Source: Peromyscus leucopus
Lineage: Eukaryota > Chordata > Mammalia > Rodentia > Cricetidae
Length of the DNA: 64,000 bases
Assembly: GCF_004664715.2 (NCBI RefSeq)
Contig: NC_051071.1
Location: 87,000,936 to 87,064,935, forward strand
Direction of reading: 5' to 3'
Part shown: positions 11,201 to 21,699 of the stretch, piece after piece
Numbering within the stretch: the first letter of the stretch is position 1
Layout: each line of letters begins with the position of its first letter
Made by a program: the position numbers and the translations under genes
The notes under the pieces: model-generated
Database searches by the model: none
Seen by the model: only the letters and a program-made list of their open reading frames with translations
What the model was told of the DNA's origin: nothing

Positions 11201-14200
11201 AGCCATAGCCACCCATTTTTGCTTCCTTTATTTTGGACTCTTAGAAGCACACTGAAGGGGTAGGTACCTTGGCAGAGGTGGAAGGGCGCCTACAGTTCTG
11301 TGGGAAATTTGTCATTGTTAAGAAAATGGCAGGAGTTTGCTCTTCTCTGTTGCATTCTCCCTCTGGATACAAACATTCTCCATAGCAAGTGGGGCTTCCA
11401 GAGCCAAGCCCCTTCATGTCCCTTTGCTTTTAGCAATGTGATTCTGCACAGAACTCTAATTTTGTGAGAACAAGAGACGTAGTCAAGCGGTCTACTTGTA
11501 CCAGCTCACAAAATGTCACGCCAAAATCATTTCTATAAACTTCCCTAACATCAGCAATAAACTCAGTCTGTTTTCTTGTCTTCTAGACTTTTCTCTGTGG
11601 ATATTTTAATAACCACAGGTATAGCAGCCACCTTGGGATGAATTTTAAATTGCAAGGAAGGATAATGAAATTTTAAGGCTGTCAACCATTAGTTTTTGCA
11701 CTTTTTCATGTGGCCCAGGTGCTGGGTACACCAGGCCAGGTTCCTTGGGGTTTTGTCCTTTGTCCTCAGGTGTTGATCGGCTTCAGTAAGACAGAACATG
11801 AAAGCGCATGGGGACGCTGCTGGCGTCAGGCCAACTGAAAGCTGGAAAGCTGTTGTTTATGTAAGAGCATCCAGTGTCTGCCTCTAGCTTGGAAAGAAAT
11901 CTGCACAGTGTACCAGAGATGGTGGGGGGGGGTGTATGCAGGGCTGGACTGAGAATTTCTCAGCAATACGAAGACTTTGTTTAAGACACTTTGCTAATAA
12001 CATACACTATACTTCACTGGGAAAATGAAGAAGAGTATCTTTTCCTGGGGGTGCTTGAAAATACTAATAAAATTGAAGAATAGAGAAAAACAAATGAAAA
12101 GGAGAGAAGGGAAGGGAAAGGCAGAAGGGGGAGGAGCAGAAGCGGCTGAGACAGTGGCTCTTAAAGAACATAAAGAGGACGTGTTCTATATGGACCTTTT
12201 AGGAAGGCTGGAGACGGAGTGAGAGTCGGAGTTAGGGATGTTAGCCAGCCAGTTTGTGCTGACCCTCCTTCCCGTGTGAATCCACTGAATCCCTACAGCC
12301 TCATCTCATGCCCATGCTTATTGTCTGCATTAAATGTGTAAACAGCAGGGTCACCTCTGGGATTCTAAGCTTCACATAGCCCTTTTTGTTAGACAGTGCT
12401 CAGTACATGTTTTCAAACGTGAATCTATTTGTGTTGAGAGATGGACCCTGTAGCTAGCTGGTCCATCTAGATTTAAACCCTAGGTCTCCACATGCCACAT
12501 GTGACCTTCAACTTAATATTCAACTTTTCTGTTGCTCAGCTTCCCCACACCTAAAGAAGAATAAAAATATTATCTACCACAAAGAATTGGTATGGTGATG
12601 AAAAAAATATATTTTATATGCTAAGTGCCAGAATGCTCTGATTGGTTACATCCAAATTCTGACATTCAGATTCTGTAATTCCTATGTTGTGACAAGTAAA
12701 CAAGACCCACGTCTGGTCCACTGGATGCTGCTGCGGACTGAGCACTCTTCATGGAGAAGCCAGTGGACACTATCACCAGGACACAGTGGACGTACTTCTG
12801 CACTGTGCTGGCTGCCATGCCTCTTGACATCACCCTGCCCAGTCTGTTCTCTGTTTATCCCACTGTCCTAGGACAGGAGTCTGTATCTGTTCAGGACTGA
12901 GTTTCGGTCACATTCTACAAATGCTCCAAGTTTATCATTAGCAATCATCTAAGGTGACCCTGTTTTCCTTTGGAATGCCCTTACTTTATCCTGGGCATGT
13001 TTTTACTTTTTTTCTGACATGAATTATTCAGTTTTTTGAACACTCTTCGCTGGTCCTATTACCTCAGTGGAAAATGAGACCTGGCGCTTCTCCTGAATGG
13101 AGACAATGACAGATTTGCTTCTGTTGTGACTTAAATAAGAGATCTTCACCGTTTTATGGGACTCTCAATCTAAATGCTGTCAACTTGCACCTTTGCAGTA
13201 GTGTGCCTTTTAACAACTGCACAACAATGATTTTTTTATGCACAACAATTTAATGAACATTGTTTATCTGTGCAAGCAGAATGCTGGCACAGGCCTAGTC
13301 CAGATTAACTTAATGGGGCTCCGGTCTCATGAGTCATTGGGCATTGGTGTGTTGAACTGGACTGAAGGGGCAACATAGAAAATCACACTATGACTCATGC
13401 ATGATTTAGAAAGGAGTGTGGGCTGTCCAGCTAAACTGATACATTTTAGGGCATTTGGGTCACTGTCACCAACAGATAGACCAGAGGCAGAAGCACTGAG
13501 CTGAGTGAGGCTGAGTAGGAAAGATGTTAGAGACTGTTCTCTGAAGGTGGTGCCAGGCTTCTTAGGATGGATGTATCTCCCTTGTGGTAATCACTACTGT
13601 AGTGAACAGGTGTTTCTACCTTTAAAGATTTTCTGATGACTGCAAGTTCTCCAGATTTCCATTCACATGTGCCAGGAGACTGTCCCTATATCTGTTATTG
13701 TTTTGGCGGGGGGGTGGGGGGGGCTCTGTATAGTGATGCCTGTGAGGGAGCTCTATATAGTGATGCTTCAGTTCTAGTGGTGCTTATATTTTCTCTTGCA
13801 GAGCTTAGTTGCGTGATGGTTGAAAGCATGAATTTTGGCTTGTGTTAATCTGGGGTACTGATATGGTTTTTTTTTGTGTATGAGTGCAAGAGAAATAACA
13901 AGGAAGGCATTAATTTATTCACCTCAAAGTTATATTCATGGAATAGAGTAAGTTCAATACTAAGGAAAATTAGAAATGAAAAATGAATCTATTTGATTTG
14001 AACCTAATTTTATAGCAATGAGCAAAACATAGATTTTTATTGCTTTAGTAATTAGTAAAAGTTGGGTTTTGTTGGACTTTATCTTTTTTTATTAAGAATT
14101 TTTTTATTCATTTTACAAAAAGTGCAGGTACATAAGTAGTTTATTTAATCTGATGTAAATCAGGTTATAATTACATCTATAGGTACTGCTAGTATTGAGC

Positions 14201-15479
14201 TGGTAAATATTTGGAGGTGGACTACTGTTGGTGTATACTTATGTTTCTCAATGAGATTTCTAAAATGTAGGAATATGATCTAAAATGTTTCAAAGAAAGA
14301 AAAAACCACCAAGAAGTATTGTGTGGATGAATTAATACACACAAGCCACATTTGTCCAGTCCTGAGTAAACATTAGTCACTGCAATTGTAATAAAATAGT
14401 ACAATTTTATTATAAAAAATTATAATAAAAGGTAATCATAAAGGATGGCTGTATCCCCAGCAATTATCTATAAAAAGAAAAAGAATAGCTCTAAAACGTG
14501 TCTGGTTTTTTTTTTTAGAGTTTTAGAAATTTTGTCTAACCCACTCCTAAAAAATGAACAGAACAAATTCTTTGAAAAAATCTTGATGTTTTTAGTTAAT
14601 ATTATAAAGCCAGTAGCTTATTCTCTGAGCTTCCCATTAGGAAATGCCCCCACCTCCACCTCCTCCTCACCTTTCATCTACAACCCAGACCTCCCCTGTA
14701 GCAGTGTCTCCTCCCCAAACTGTTTGGAAACCTGAGAAAACACAGGTTATTGTTGGAGACACAGATGATCTTTTGAGTCCAGCGCAAACACTTGATGAAA
14801 ATCTGCACTGCCTGCTTGCTGCAACTTGACAGGCCAAAGCAGAAGAATGTGAGGGCAGCCCGCTTGCCTCCCAACCCTTGCCTGCCTGTGTGGCACACAC
14901 ATCTCTTCCTTCATTTAGATATTTAAGAACAATGCCCTGTTTGACCTCTCTCAGTTTGGGGATGGTGCCAGTGGGTATGTTGCAATTCAAGACATGCACT
15001 GGCAAAGAATCCTTTAAAAATAACTGGTGCAAATAATTAGGGTTCTGCTTCTTAAGTGAATAGTCAGGTAAGGGTATGGGTGAGCTAGGTTCTCTCTCAT
15101 TGTTCATTCACAGTTCACTATGCAGATGCTTTCCAGCGATTTCTAACCTATGAATAACGGGTCTGATGCTGTGTGCCGAGATACATGCTTTCTGTTTCTT
15201 TCTATACCATAATAGTTCTTACTTTAATTATGAAATAATCAGAAAATGAGAAAAGTAAGATGACTTGAAGGATAACCATGTAACCATTACCTACTAATGC
15301 TTCATATACTTTTTCAAATACCATTTATGTAAAGAAATAAAATGCTAAGATACAGGTAAAGGGCCTCATCTGTCTCCTATTTCCACATCAGTATTAACTA
15401 CAGTCCTGGAGTTGATGCTCATAATAATTCCCATGCCTGCTTTTGCATTTTTTATGACATACACTAATTTTAGAATTTG
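8281..15479. other. Long repeat-poor stretch, no gene seen
   Basis: This 7.2-kb stretch has no SINE, LTR or L1 copy that I can recognise, in contrast to the rest of the window. Frames such as 10503-10817 plus (104 codons) and 14667-15107 minus (146 codons) lack domains and overlap other frames. Minor features are a 17-bp imperfect direct repeat ('gctctgtatagtgatgc' and 'gctctatatagtgatgc') in 13724-13767, a G run at 13706-13723, and a purine-rich patch at 12085-12150. Regulatory or small noncoding content cannot be excluded. Confidence 0.35.
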
Positions 15480-15770
15480 AAAGTTGGAACATCATCACAG
15501 TCTTTAGCTTCTTTTATAGTTTTATTTCTCAGCAGCATATTTTTAAATGATCTGTGTTAATATATTCAGGATAGAGTTGATCAGTTTTAGCTGCTGTGTA
15601 GTGTTCCATTGCATGATACTAGATACGATTTAACATCTTAAGTTTATTAAATATTTTCTATTAGACATTGTGATAAGTATTTCCATGTTTGTGTGGCTTG
15701 ATATTTTCCCCATATTATACCTTCATTTGGGGATGTTTGCAAGAGAAATGCTATTATTCTGTTGTTCTAC
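15480..15770 (-). mobile_element. Possible ancient L1 3' end, antisense
   Basis: The plus strand has 'tgctgtgtagtgttccattg' followed by phrases resembling the antisense of the mammalian L1 3' region, where a 'gagtagtattccattgtatg' motif is typical. Divergence is high and the boundaries are guesses. Confidence 0.4.
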
Positions 15771-15949
15771 TGTGCTGTAACTGTGAAATGAGCAGAGATA
15801 AGCTCCTAAGGAGGACACAGTTGTTACAAAGCCTCTCACACTCATCACAAGTCCTCCCCACAAAGGAATTAGGGAAAAGTTTGGTGTGGAAAACCCACGT
15901 TATCAGGCAAAACACGTGCTTCTTATTTATTTGTTTACTCATTCATTTA

Positions 15950-16080
15950 TTTGTTTTTAGAATAGATCTCAGTAGCCCAGGCTTGCCTACAACTCACTTT
16001 GCATACAAGCTGGTTTCAAACTTGCAGCAATCTTCCTGCCTCTGTAAGTTGGGGACTGAGATTATAGGTGTGAATAATTG
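15950..16080 (-). mobile_element. Old B1-type SINE
   Basis: The plus strand runs 'agtagcccaggcttgcctac', 'aactcactttgcatacaagc', 'tcctgcctctgtaagttggg' and 'actgagattataggtgtg'. This is the antisense order of B1 from its 3' half to its 5' head. Many substitutions indicate an old, possibly proto-B1 copy. A T-rich run at 15920-15957 would be its tail. A 152-codon frame (15689-16147) that reads through it is not a gene. Confidence 0.65.
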
Positions 16081-16849
16081 TGTTCATTTGCTTTTAATGT
16101 TTTGTAAACACTGGGAGGGTAATTCCACAGAAGCACGTGGTCATTGAGAATGTTTATATTATTTATCCTAGGGAAAAATGATCATGTGTCCTATAAAGCA
16201 GGACTGTTGGCTGGTTCTGCCCTGTGGAGCCTTATCGTGTGTCTGTGCCTACCCCTCAATGGAGGTGCAGTTTTTAGTAGATGTCACTGGAGAGCTGACC
16301 TTTTCATGAGCTTGTCTTATGTGCCTCATTGGATTCTTCATCTCATTTCCAGACTGAAAGCCAAAGGCAGCTGAGAGCCTATTCACAAAGAAAGATTAGG
16401 CACTATCTTTGAAACAGTCTCCCTGCATCCCCAGGTCACCAGCACTGTGATCAGAGCAGCTGGTCAGCTGTTAGTAAAGCTGCTCTATAGAGTGCTAAAG
16501 AAAATTTTCAATTCTAGATTTATTCAAATTTTTTTTGTAATATCTGACCATTGAGGGTAGATATTAGTAGATGACATAATTTTTTATTATGACCCTTATT
16601 TATTCCATTTCTGACATTTCTTATGTTGGAAACCTCCCAAAATCATTTCCTATGATTTTACCATTGGTCATGACTTTGTGTCAATTATGAAGCCTAGAAA
16701 ATGGACATTACAGAAGATACTGAGTATTCTTATTAATTTCTATGTGTCCATTTTTTATCAAGCTCTAGTTTTTACAAAGCTTCTTAGTATGACTTATTGA
16801 AAGACATTTCCCAAAAATCTCATAAGAAATAAACTTTTATATTTACAAG
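16081..16849. other. AT-rich DNA, no gene seen
   Basis: I recognise no repeat or exon. It could be part of the same decayed L1 found further right, but I cannot align it. Confidence 0.3.
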
Positions 16850-17237
16850 TGCTGTGGGATGGTCTGTATGTCAAATTGCTCTGATTGGTCAATAAATAAA
16901 ACACTGATTGGCCAGTGGCTAGGCAGGAAGTATAGGCGGGACTAACAGAGAGGAGAAAAGAAAGAACAGGAAGGCAGAAGAAGTCACTGCCAGCCACCGC
17001 CAGGACAAGCAGCATGTGAAGATGCCAGTAAGCCATGAGCCACGTGGCAAGGTATAGATTTATGGAAATGGATTAATTTAAGCTATAAGAACAGTTAGCA
17101 AGAAGCCTGCCACGGCCATACAGTTTGTAAGCAATATAAATCTCTGTTTTTACTTGGTTGGGTCTGAGCGGCTGTGGGACTGGCGGATGACAAAGATTTG
17201 TCCTGACTGTGGGCAAGGCAGGAAAACTCTAGCTACA
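16850..17237 (+). mobile_element. ERV2-like solo LTR, copy A (388 bp)
   Basis: The element starts 'tgctgtgggatggtctgt' and ends 'aaactctagctaca', giving TG...CA termini. It is flanked by 6-bp near-repeats 'tacaag' (16844-16849) and 'ttcaag' (17238-17243), 5 of 6 matching. A 6-bp duplication is typical of class II (ERVK-like) elements. A second 388-bp copy lies inverted at 23346-23733. No internal viral sequence is attached, so it is a solo LTR. I cannot give a verified family name. An antisense open frame (16794-17036) in it is not a gene. Confidence 0.88.
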
Positions 17238-17708
17238 TTCAAGCATAACTGACAAATAGAAAGAAAATAAAAAAATTTTCTTTGCAATGGGGTGCTTTCT
17301 TGCTTTCCATTTACCTTGATTTTGTGATCTGCCTGTGTGATGATCTCTTTGGATTTAACACCCTTGGGTCCTTCAGCCTTTGGAAGTCAGATTTAATTTT
17401 CCTTGATAGACTTGAAGCTTTCTATTTCCTTCAATAAAATCTCTGTCCCTCACCTTTGATCTTCTTCTGCGACAACCACAGCATATATATTTTCTCACTT
17501 GGTTTAACTATTTAAATTCTGCAGAGGTCATTGCCGTCTCTCTTCCTCCTTCTTCTCTTCTTCTCCCTCCACCCCTCGTTGTTCCTTCTACTACATTGCT
17601 ATTTCATTTTTTGTTTTTAATGGCTTGATTGAGAGGTTCTTGAGTCTCTATATTTTTCAATTCAACTACTGAATTCTTCAACTGCAAAATTTGTTTGGTT
17701 CTTTTATG

Positions 17709-17777
17709 TAGCTCAGTCAGTAGGGCATGAGACTCTTAATCCCAGAGTTATGGGTTCATGCCCCATGTTGGGCACCA
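17709..17777 (+). pseudogene. tRNA-Lys(CTT)-derived sequence with 3' CCA
   Basis: Starting at tRNA position 8, it reads 'tagctcagtcagtagggcat', anticodon-arm 'gactcttaatc' (CTT at 17735-17737), T-arm 'gggttcatgcccc' and 'gttgggcacca'. By eye about 59 of 69 positions match mammalian tRNA-Lys(CTT) plus CCA, and several mismatches are CpG-type changes. The first 7 nt of the acceptor stem are missing, so it cannot fold as a functional tRNA. The CCA is not encoded in eukaryotic tRNA genes, so this copy came from a mature tRNA acting as reverse-transcription primer. It is not a tRNA gene. Confidence 0.85.
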
Positions 17778-17779
17778 CA

Positions 17780-17797
17780 TGAGGTGAGAGCCCACAG

Positions 17798-17854
<57 letters not shown>

Positions 17855-18166
17855 CATACATACATATACACACATTATATATTATATAATACATATATTT
17901 ATTTATTCAGGGGTGCAATGGGGAAACAGACTCACTAATACAAAGCAAGGTGACATGCTGCAGATCCGCTGCTGATCCAGCTTCCATTCACCTTAAGGCT
18001 GATGGGGACCAACTGCAAGCCGCTTTTCACTGCCTGACTTGGTCTCCTCACCTGAAGAGAGAGCATGATCCTCTCTCTCCCCTCTTAAGTGGTCACATAT
18101 GCAGACAAGAAGCCATGCCCCAAGGCTTGTACCCCAAAGCTATTGGTGGAATGAATTCCCACAACA
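17780..18166 (-). mobile_element. LTR of the tRNA-Lys-primed element (387 bp)
   Basis: Minus-strand termini are 'tgttgtgggaattcattcc' (at 18166) and 'ggctctcacctca' (at 17780). The AATAAA motif sits about two-thirds of the way along, as expected for U3-R-U5 order. The spacing from the terminal CA to the tRNA complement is 2 bp, normal for retroviral primer-binding sites. It shows no evident similarity to the 388-bp LTR family in this window. The family is not identified. Confidence 0.75.
17801..17840 (+). repeat. (TG)20 microsatellite
   Basis: Forty bases of perfect TG inside the R-U5 part of the LTR at 17780-18166, followed by a TATG/TACATA-rich run to about 17896. It has expanded after or during insertion of the element. 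Confidence 0.97.
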
Positions 18167-18419
18167 GTTTTGTGTGTGTTTGATCCTTACTGAGTTTCTC
18201 TTGTTAGTCATACATTATTCTTCTGATATTATTTAGTCATGTCTCTCGGTTTTCTTAGAGATCATTGGACATTTTTATGAGACTAATAATTTATTTGTCA
18301 CATAATTGGTAGCTCTTTATTTACTTAGGGCTGATTTCTGCCATTCTGTTTGATTCTCTTGATGGTGTCATGTCTTCTTTGCTTTCATGAGCTGTGACTT
18401 GTTGTGTGTGCATGCTTTG

Positions 18420-18690
18420 TTGATGACATAAGTAGTCTCAGACACTTGTTGTGTGTGCGATGCCTTTCTCAGCCTTGATGCAGCAGGGAGTTGCTAGTTC
18501 CAGCCCCCACTTGGTATGCCAGGCTGTGTTGACTATTCAAGGGAGGCCTTACCCTCTATGAGGATGGGATGGGGTGGGATGGGGATAGGTGGGGTATGGG
18601 GAGATGAGAAGGGAGGGGGAACAGGGGTTTGAATGTAAAAGAAAAGAAAAAAATTAAATGAAAAAATTATTTAAAAAAAAAAGAATAAAA
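18420..18690 (+). mobile_element. L1 3' UTR and tail (Lx-like)
   Basis: The sequence 'ccaggctgtgttgactattc', 'aagggaggccttaccctcta', then a G-rich run and 'ggtttgaatgtaaaag' ending in an A-rich tail is the usual 3' end of rodent L1 elements in sense orientation. Only the UTR survives, so this is a strongly 5'-truncated copy abutting the older antisense L1. The G-rich run at 18560-18620 could form a G-quadruplex. Confidence 0.75.
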
Positions 18691-19443
18691 GTGAAAAAAA
18701 TTCCTTTTGGTTTTGTTCTAACAAATACCATTTTCAACTTTACATGTGCAAGAGAAAAATCATGAGAATACATTGTGGTTTGCATTTACTGTTTTCAAAT
18801 CCCAGAGACAGAAGCCTGGCTTTTCAGACGTGTAGTGCATGTGAACGTGCAGCATTAGCCGCAGCCTGTGGGGGAATTTAGGCACCTGTCTCCTCACCAG
18901 TCCATCTGCGGGCTGGCTGTGCTTCCTTTTGCTTTTCCACCGTCTGACAATTGTTTGTCTTCCTCTCTAACTGTCTTCCTCCTACTACACATCTTTGATT
19001 ATCCGTCAACTCAATTACAGATTCTACACCAGGAAGGCATTTGCCTTGGGGCACTCCCAGATTGTGCTGGAGTATATAGAAAGCTACCCAGTACAAATGA
19101 TTTTTGACAAATTAGCGTGTAATTCCAATTTGCTCATCAAGTATTTATTCGGTGTTTTCTTTCAGTAAGGAACTGTGATATCATGTGCTCTCAATTAGGC
19201 AATTGCTTATAACTCTGGGCACCTGCAAGGTTCTACAGTTTTAATGAAGATTGCTCCCTGCGCTGCGTTGGTCTCTCAGTTTATTTTGCCCCACGTAAAG
19301 CACTTCTTGTCAAGATGTTCTTCTAGCTGAGCTATACTAAACACCATTTGGTATTTTACCTTTTCCTCTTACCTTCCATCATGAACCAAGTTGCAGGAAA
19401 TTAAAATGCAATGTTCATTAAGTCTTTAGTTTTTTTTTCACTT

Positions 19444-19445
<2 letters not shown>
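18691..19445. other. Unique-looking DNA, no gene seen
   Basis: Two antisense-overlapping frames (18868-19107 plus and 18878-19096 minus) have no recognisable domain. I recognise no repeat. Confidence 0.3.
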
Positions 19446-19478
<33 letters not shown>

Positions 19479-19616
19479 AGACAGGGTTTCTCTGTGTAGC
19501 TTTGTGCCTTTCCTGGAACTCACTTTGGAGACCAGGCTGGCCTCGAACTCACAGAGACCCTCCTGCCTCTGCCTCCTGAGTGTTGGGATTAAAGGCATGT
19601 GCCACTACTGCCCGGC
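19446..19616 (-). mobile_element. Full-length B1 SINE (cricetid-type)
   Basis: The plus strand begins with a T run of about 33, then 'gagacagggtttctctgtgt', 'agctttgtgcctttcctgga' and 'aactcactttggagaccagg'. It ends 'cactactgcccggc', the complement of the B1 head. All B1 segments are present in order, with internal promoter. The 'agctttgtgcc' variant supports a cricetid host. Flanking duplications are obscured by T-rich sequence. Confidence 0.95.
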
Positions 19617-20011
19617 TTTTCCCCCTCTTTTAATTATCAATTACAAATGAAGAGTCCAAGAGACTCCTTCGTAACAGGCACCCTTCTCGTCTACATCTCT
19701 CAAGGGTGCATTTGCTCCTCTCTATAGCTAACATCAGAATGTTTTCGATTGTGGACACCTGTAATTCAACACTGTGTTTCTTTCACTGGCATCATAGACC
19801 TTTAATTCTTTTCCTGTCCACATTCAGCAGGAAACCTCCCCCTTCTAAAGCTACTGATTTTTGTTTCTATGATTCCTTCTAAATCATTTGACATTGCACT
19901 TGAATGTAACTATGCAAATGGTGTTTTGCCTGTGGTGATGAGTCATCTCGTTTAAAGGATAAGAAGCTATCCCACAAATAATGAGCTCCCCTTTAATTCA
20001 GTGTTATATAG
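19617..20011. other. Unique-looking DNA, no gene seen
   Basis: No repeat or exon recognised. Confidence 0.3.
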
Positions 20012-20412
20012 TGCTTGTCAAGGTTTGAGTAAGAATGGCCCCCATAAGCTCATATATGTGAAAGCTTCATCTACAGTTAGTGGAACTGCTTGGGAAGGAT
20101 TAGTGGGCATGGCCTTGTGGGAGGAGTTATATCAGCAGGGGTGGGCTTTGAACACATGGCAGAGCTAGTCTCACTCTCTCAGTCTCTCTCTGCCTCCTAA
20201 CTGTGGATCAGGATGTAAGCTCTTAGCTACTGCTCCAATGCCATGCCTGCCTGCCTGCCTGCTTGCCTGCCTGCCTGCTACCATGCTTCCTGCGTGTGGC
20301 CATGGGCTTTCCCTCTGAAACTATAAGCAAGCTCCCGGTTAAATGCTTTCTTTTATAAGTATTTTTGGTCATAATGTCTCTTCTCAGTGATATTGCAGTA
20401 ACTAATAAGACA
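20012..20412 (+). mobile_element. ORR1-type MaLR solo LTR
   Basis: The order of phrases is as in ORR1 LTRs: 'aggtttgagtaagaatggcc', 'cccataagctcata', 'gccttgtgggaggagttata', 'tcagcaggggtgggctttga', 'ccctctgaaactataagcaa', then 'ataagtatttttggtcataa' and 'agtaactaataagaca'. The usual AATAAA is mutated to 'gttaaa' near 20338. A CCTG/CTTG tandem at 20244-20279 has expanded in the 'catgcctgcc' part. No internal sequence is present. Confidence 0.88.
20244..20279 (+). repeat. (CCTG)n tandem inside ORR1 LTR
   Basis: About nine units of TGCC/CTGC with one T interruption. It arose from the CATGCCTGCC-rich part of the ORR1 LTR. Confidence 0.9.
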
Positions 20413-21699
20413 GCGCTGGACAGAATATAACATGCAACAGAAAAATTCAAAGATACCTTGTCTTAGTCATAATAATTAGCTTCAAGAATTTATGAACTTT
20501 AGAACTGTATATTCCATATAGTTAGTTCAATAAATTGTTCTCCCTCTAATTATCATTAAGATTTCTTACTTTTTCCATTTTTGACAGCTTGTAGGCAAGT
20601 TAAAAAGCATTACAATATTAAATTCTATAGAATTTCCTTGGCTCAGCATTCTCTCAATTTTAGGAACCTCAGCATTTCCAACATGTGTCTTTTTTGTTGT
20701 TGTTGTTGTTCTTTTGTTGTTCAGATTTAAACTACAAAGTTCTAGTTTCATTTGTTAGTGGACATGAAAGTGTCATGATTCCATATTGCTTAAATAAAAA
20801 TGGCACTTGTGATGCACCCTGGTGTTGGACTTGACCTCAGTGCCTAAGGTTCTACCATCCTTGATGAAGGATGTGAGATAACTTTAAAGAGTTGGCTTCT
20901 ATCTGTTTTTCTATTGTTTAGAGTTAATCCAGATCAAAGAGATACTTGGAATTTTATCTTCAAAGGGAACAAGTTATAACATGAGACTATGGCAAAGAAC
21001 TCAAACTGTGGTTTTGATTCCTATTCCTAGGTTACCTAAAATCTACTCTCCCTTTGTCACATCTCCCAAAGAAAGCTTCCTAGGCACTGCTCACCGTGTC
21101 AGTCAGCCCACATTTTATCCTGTCAATATCCTGAGTAATTGGCACCTTCAGGGTGTGGGCTCAGCCTCAGAAATTTGTCCTCTCTCTCTTTGGAGTCTAT
21201 CTCTCACCTCTTCCCATCTCACCAGTCATGATCTTGTAGACTCATGACTGTGGATTAGTCCCAGTTTAAGAAGAACTACTGTAGTGGTTTTGCTAAGGAA
21301 ACACTTTTGTGCTGATCAGTTGGTATTTTATGTTAGAGCCAACCATCACCTTTAATGATGCTTCTTACAATCACGCATGTTAAATGATACAATTTCTGCT
21401 GAGTACAATGCTGGCTGATTTAGTGGTTTAGTCAGCTCTTCTGATGAAATTTGAGAAGAGCCTTCTGCAATGTGTTATTGTTCTTTCTTAACACCTTTGG
21501 CTCCACTTGAGCAACTAATGGAATGTGTTCTGTAGCCAACATGTGATTTCTCAAAATCCTCTGAGAAGGGAAATTCTGTAAGTGATGACCGTTCTCTTTA
21601 ACCCTGAAATAAACACAACAGTTATATACTGCATGTTCATGTGTATGCTAATTTCCTTCCCTCTTTAATCTTAACTCTCCACATACCCTCCCCCCCATC
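20413..21699. other. Unique-looking DNA, no gene seen
   Basis: No repeat family or exon recognised apart from a short (TTG)n run at about 20696-20710. Confidence 0.3.

Larger units (their letters stand above)
17709..18166 (-). mobile_element. tRNA-Lys/LTR fusion: probable integrated strong-stop DNA
   Basis: On the minus strand this is a TG...CA LTR (18166 down to 17780) followed by 2 bp, then a sequence complementary to the 3' end of tRNA-Lys(CTT), beginning 'tggtgcccaacatggggc'. The complementarity does not stop at the usual 18-nt primer-binding site. It continues through the T arm, anticodon arm and D arm to tRNA position 8. The LTR has an AATAAA cluster at about 17897-17908 (minus strand), leaving roughly 120 bp for R-U5, which includes a (TG)20 tract. 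Flanking DNA on both sides belongs to one ancient L1, so no further proviral sequence appears to have been inserted. The six bases on each side ('tttatg' left, 'gttttg' right) match at 4 of 6, a weak duplication. The structure fits an integrated plus-strand strong-stop cDNA of a tRNA-Lys-primed ERV2-like element. The alternative is a provirus remnant trimmed by deletion. Confidence 0.75.
17280..18419 (-). mobile_element. Ancient L1 (L1M-like), antisense, split by an insertion
   Basis: Left part 17280-17708: the plus strand carries 'gacaaccacagcatatatat', 'gaattcttcaactgcaaaat' and 'ttgtttggttctttta'. Right part from about 18167: it continues 'gttagtcatacattattctt', 'ctgatattatttagt' and 'ttgatggtgtcatgtcttct'. 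In mammalian-wide L1M copies read antisense, these phrases follow one another without a gap. The two halves are therefore one old L1 interrupted at 17709-18166. Heavily mutated, no ORF. Confidence 0.65.

Noticed and set aside
14667..15107. 146-codon frame on the minus strand as a gene
   Set aside because: No domain, signal peptide or recognisable similarity; overlapping frames exist on both strands; length is within chance for 64 kb.
15689..16147. 152-codon plus-strand frame as a gene
   Set aside because: It reads through an old antisense B1 and a T-rich tail and has no domain.
16794..17036. Shared 60-80 residue frame also seen at 23547-23762
   Set aside because: Both are antisense frames within two copies of the same LTR; conservation reflects the repeat, not a protein.
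17709..17777. Functional tRNA-Lys(CTT) gene
   Set aside because: The 5' acceptor stem is missing, about ten positions differ, and a CCA is encoded, which indicates a reverse-transcribed mature tRNA and not a gene.
20244..20279. Possible CRISPR-like or regulatory repeat
   Set aside because: It is a simple CCTG slippage tract inside an ORR1 LTR; no spaced direct repeats occur anywhere in the window.
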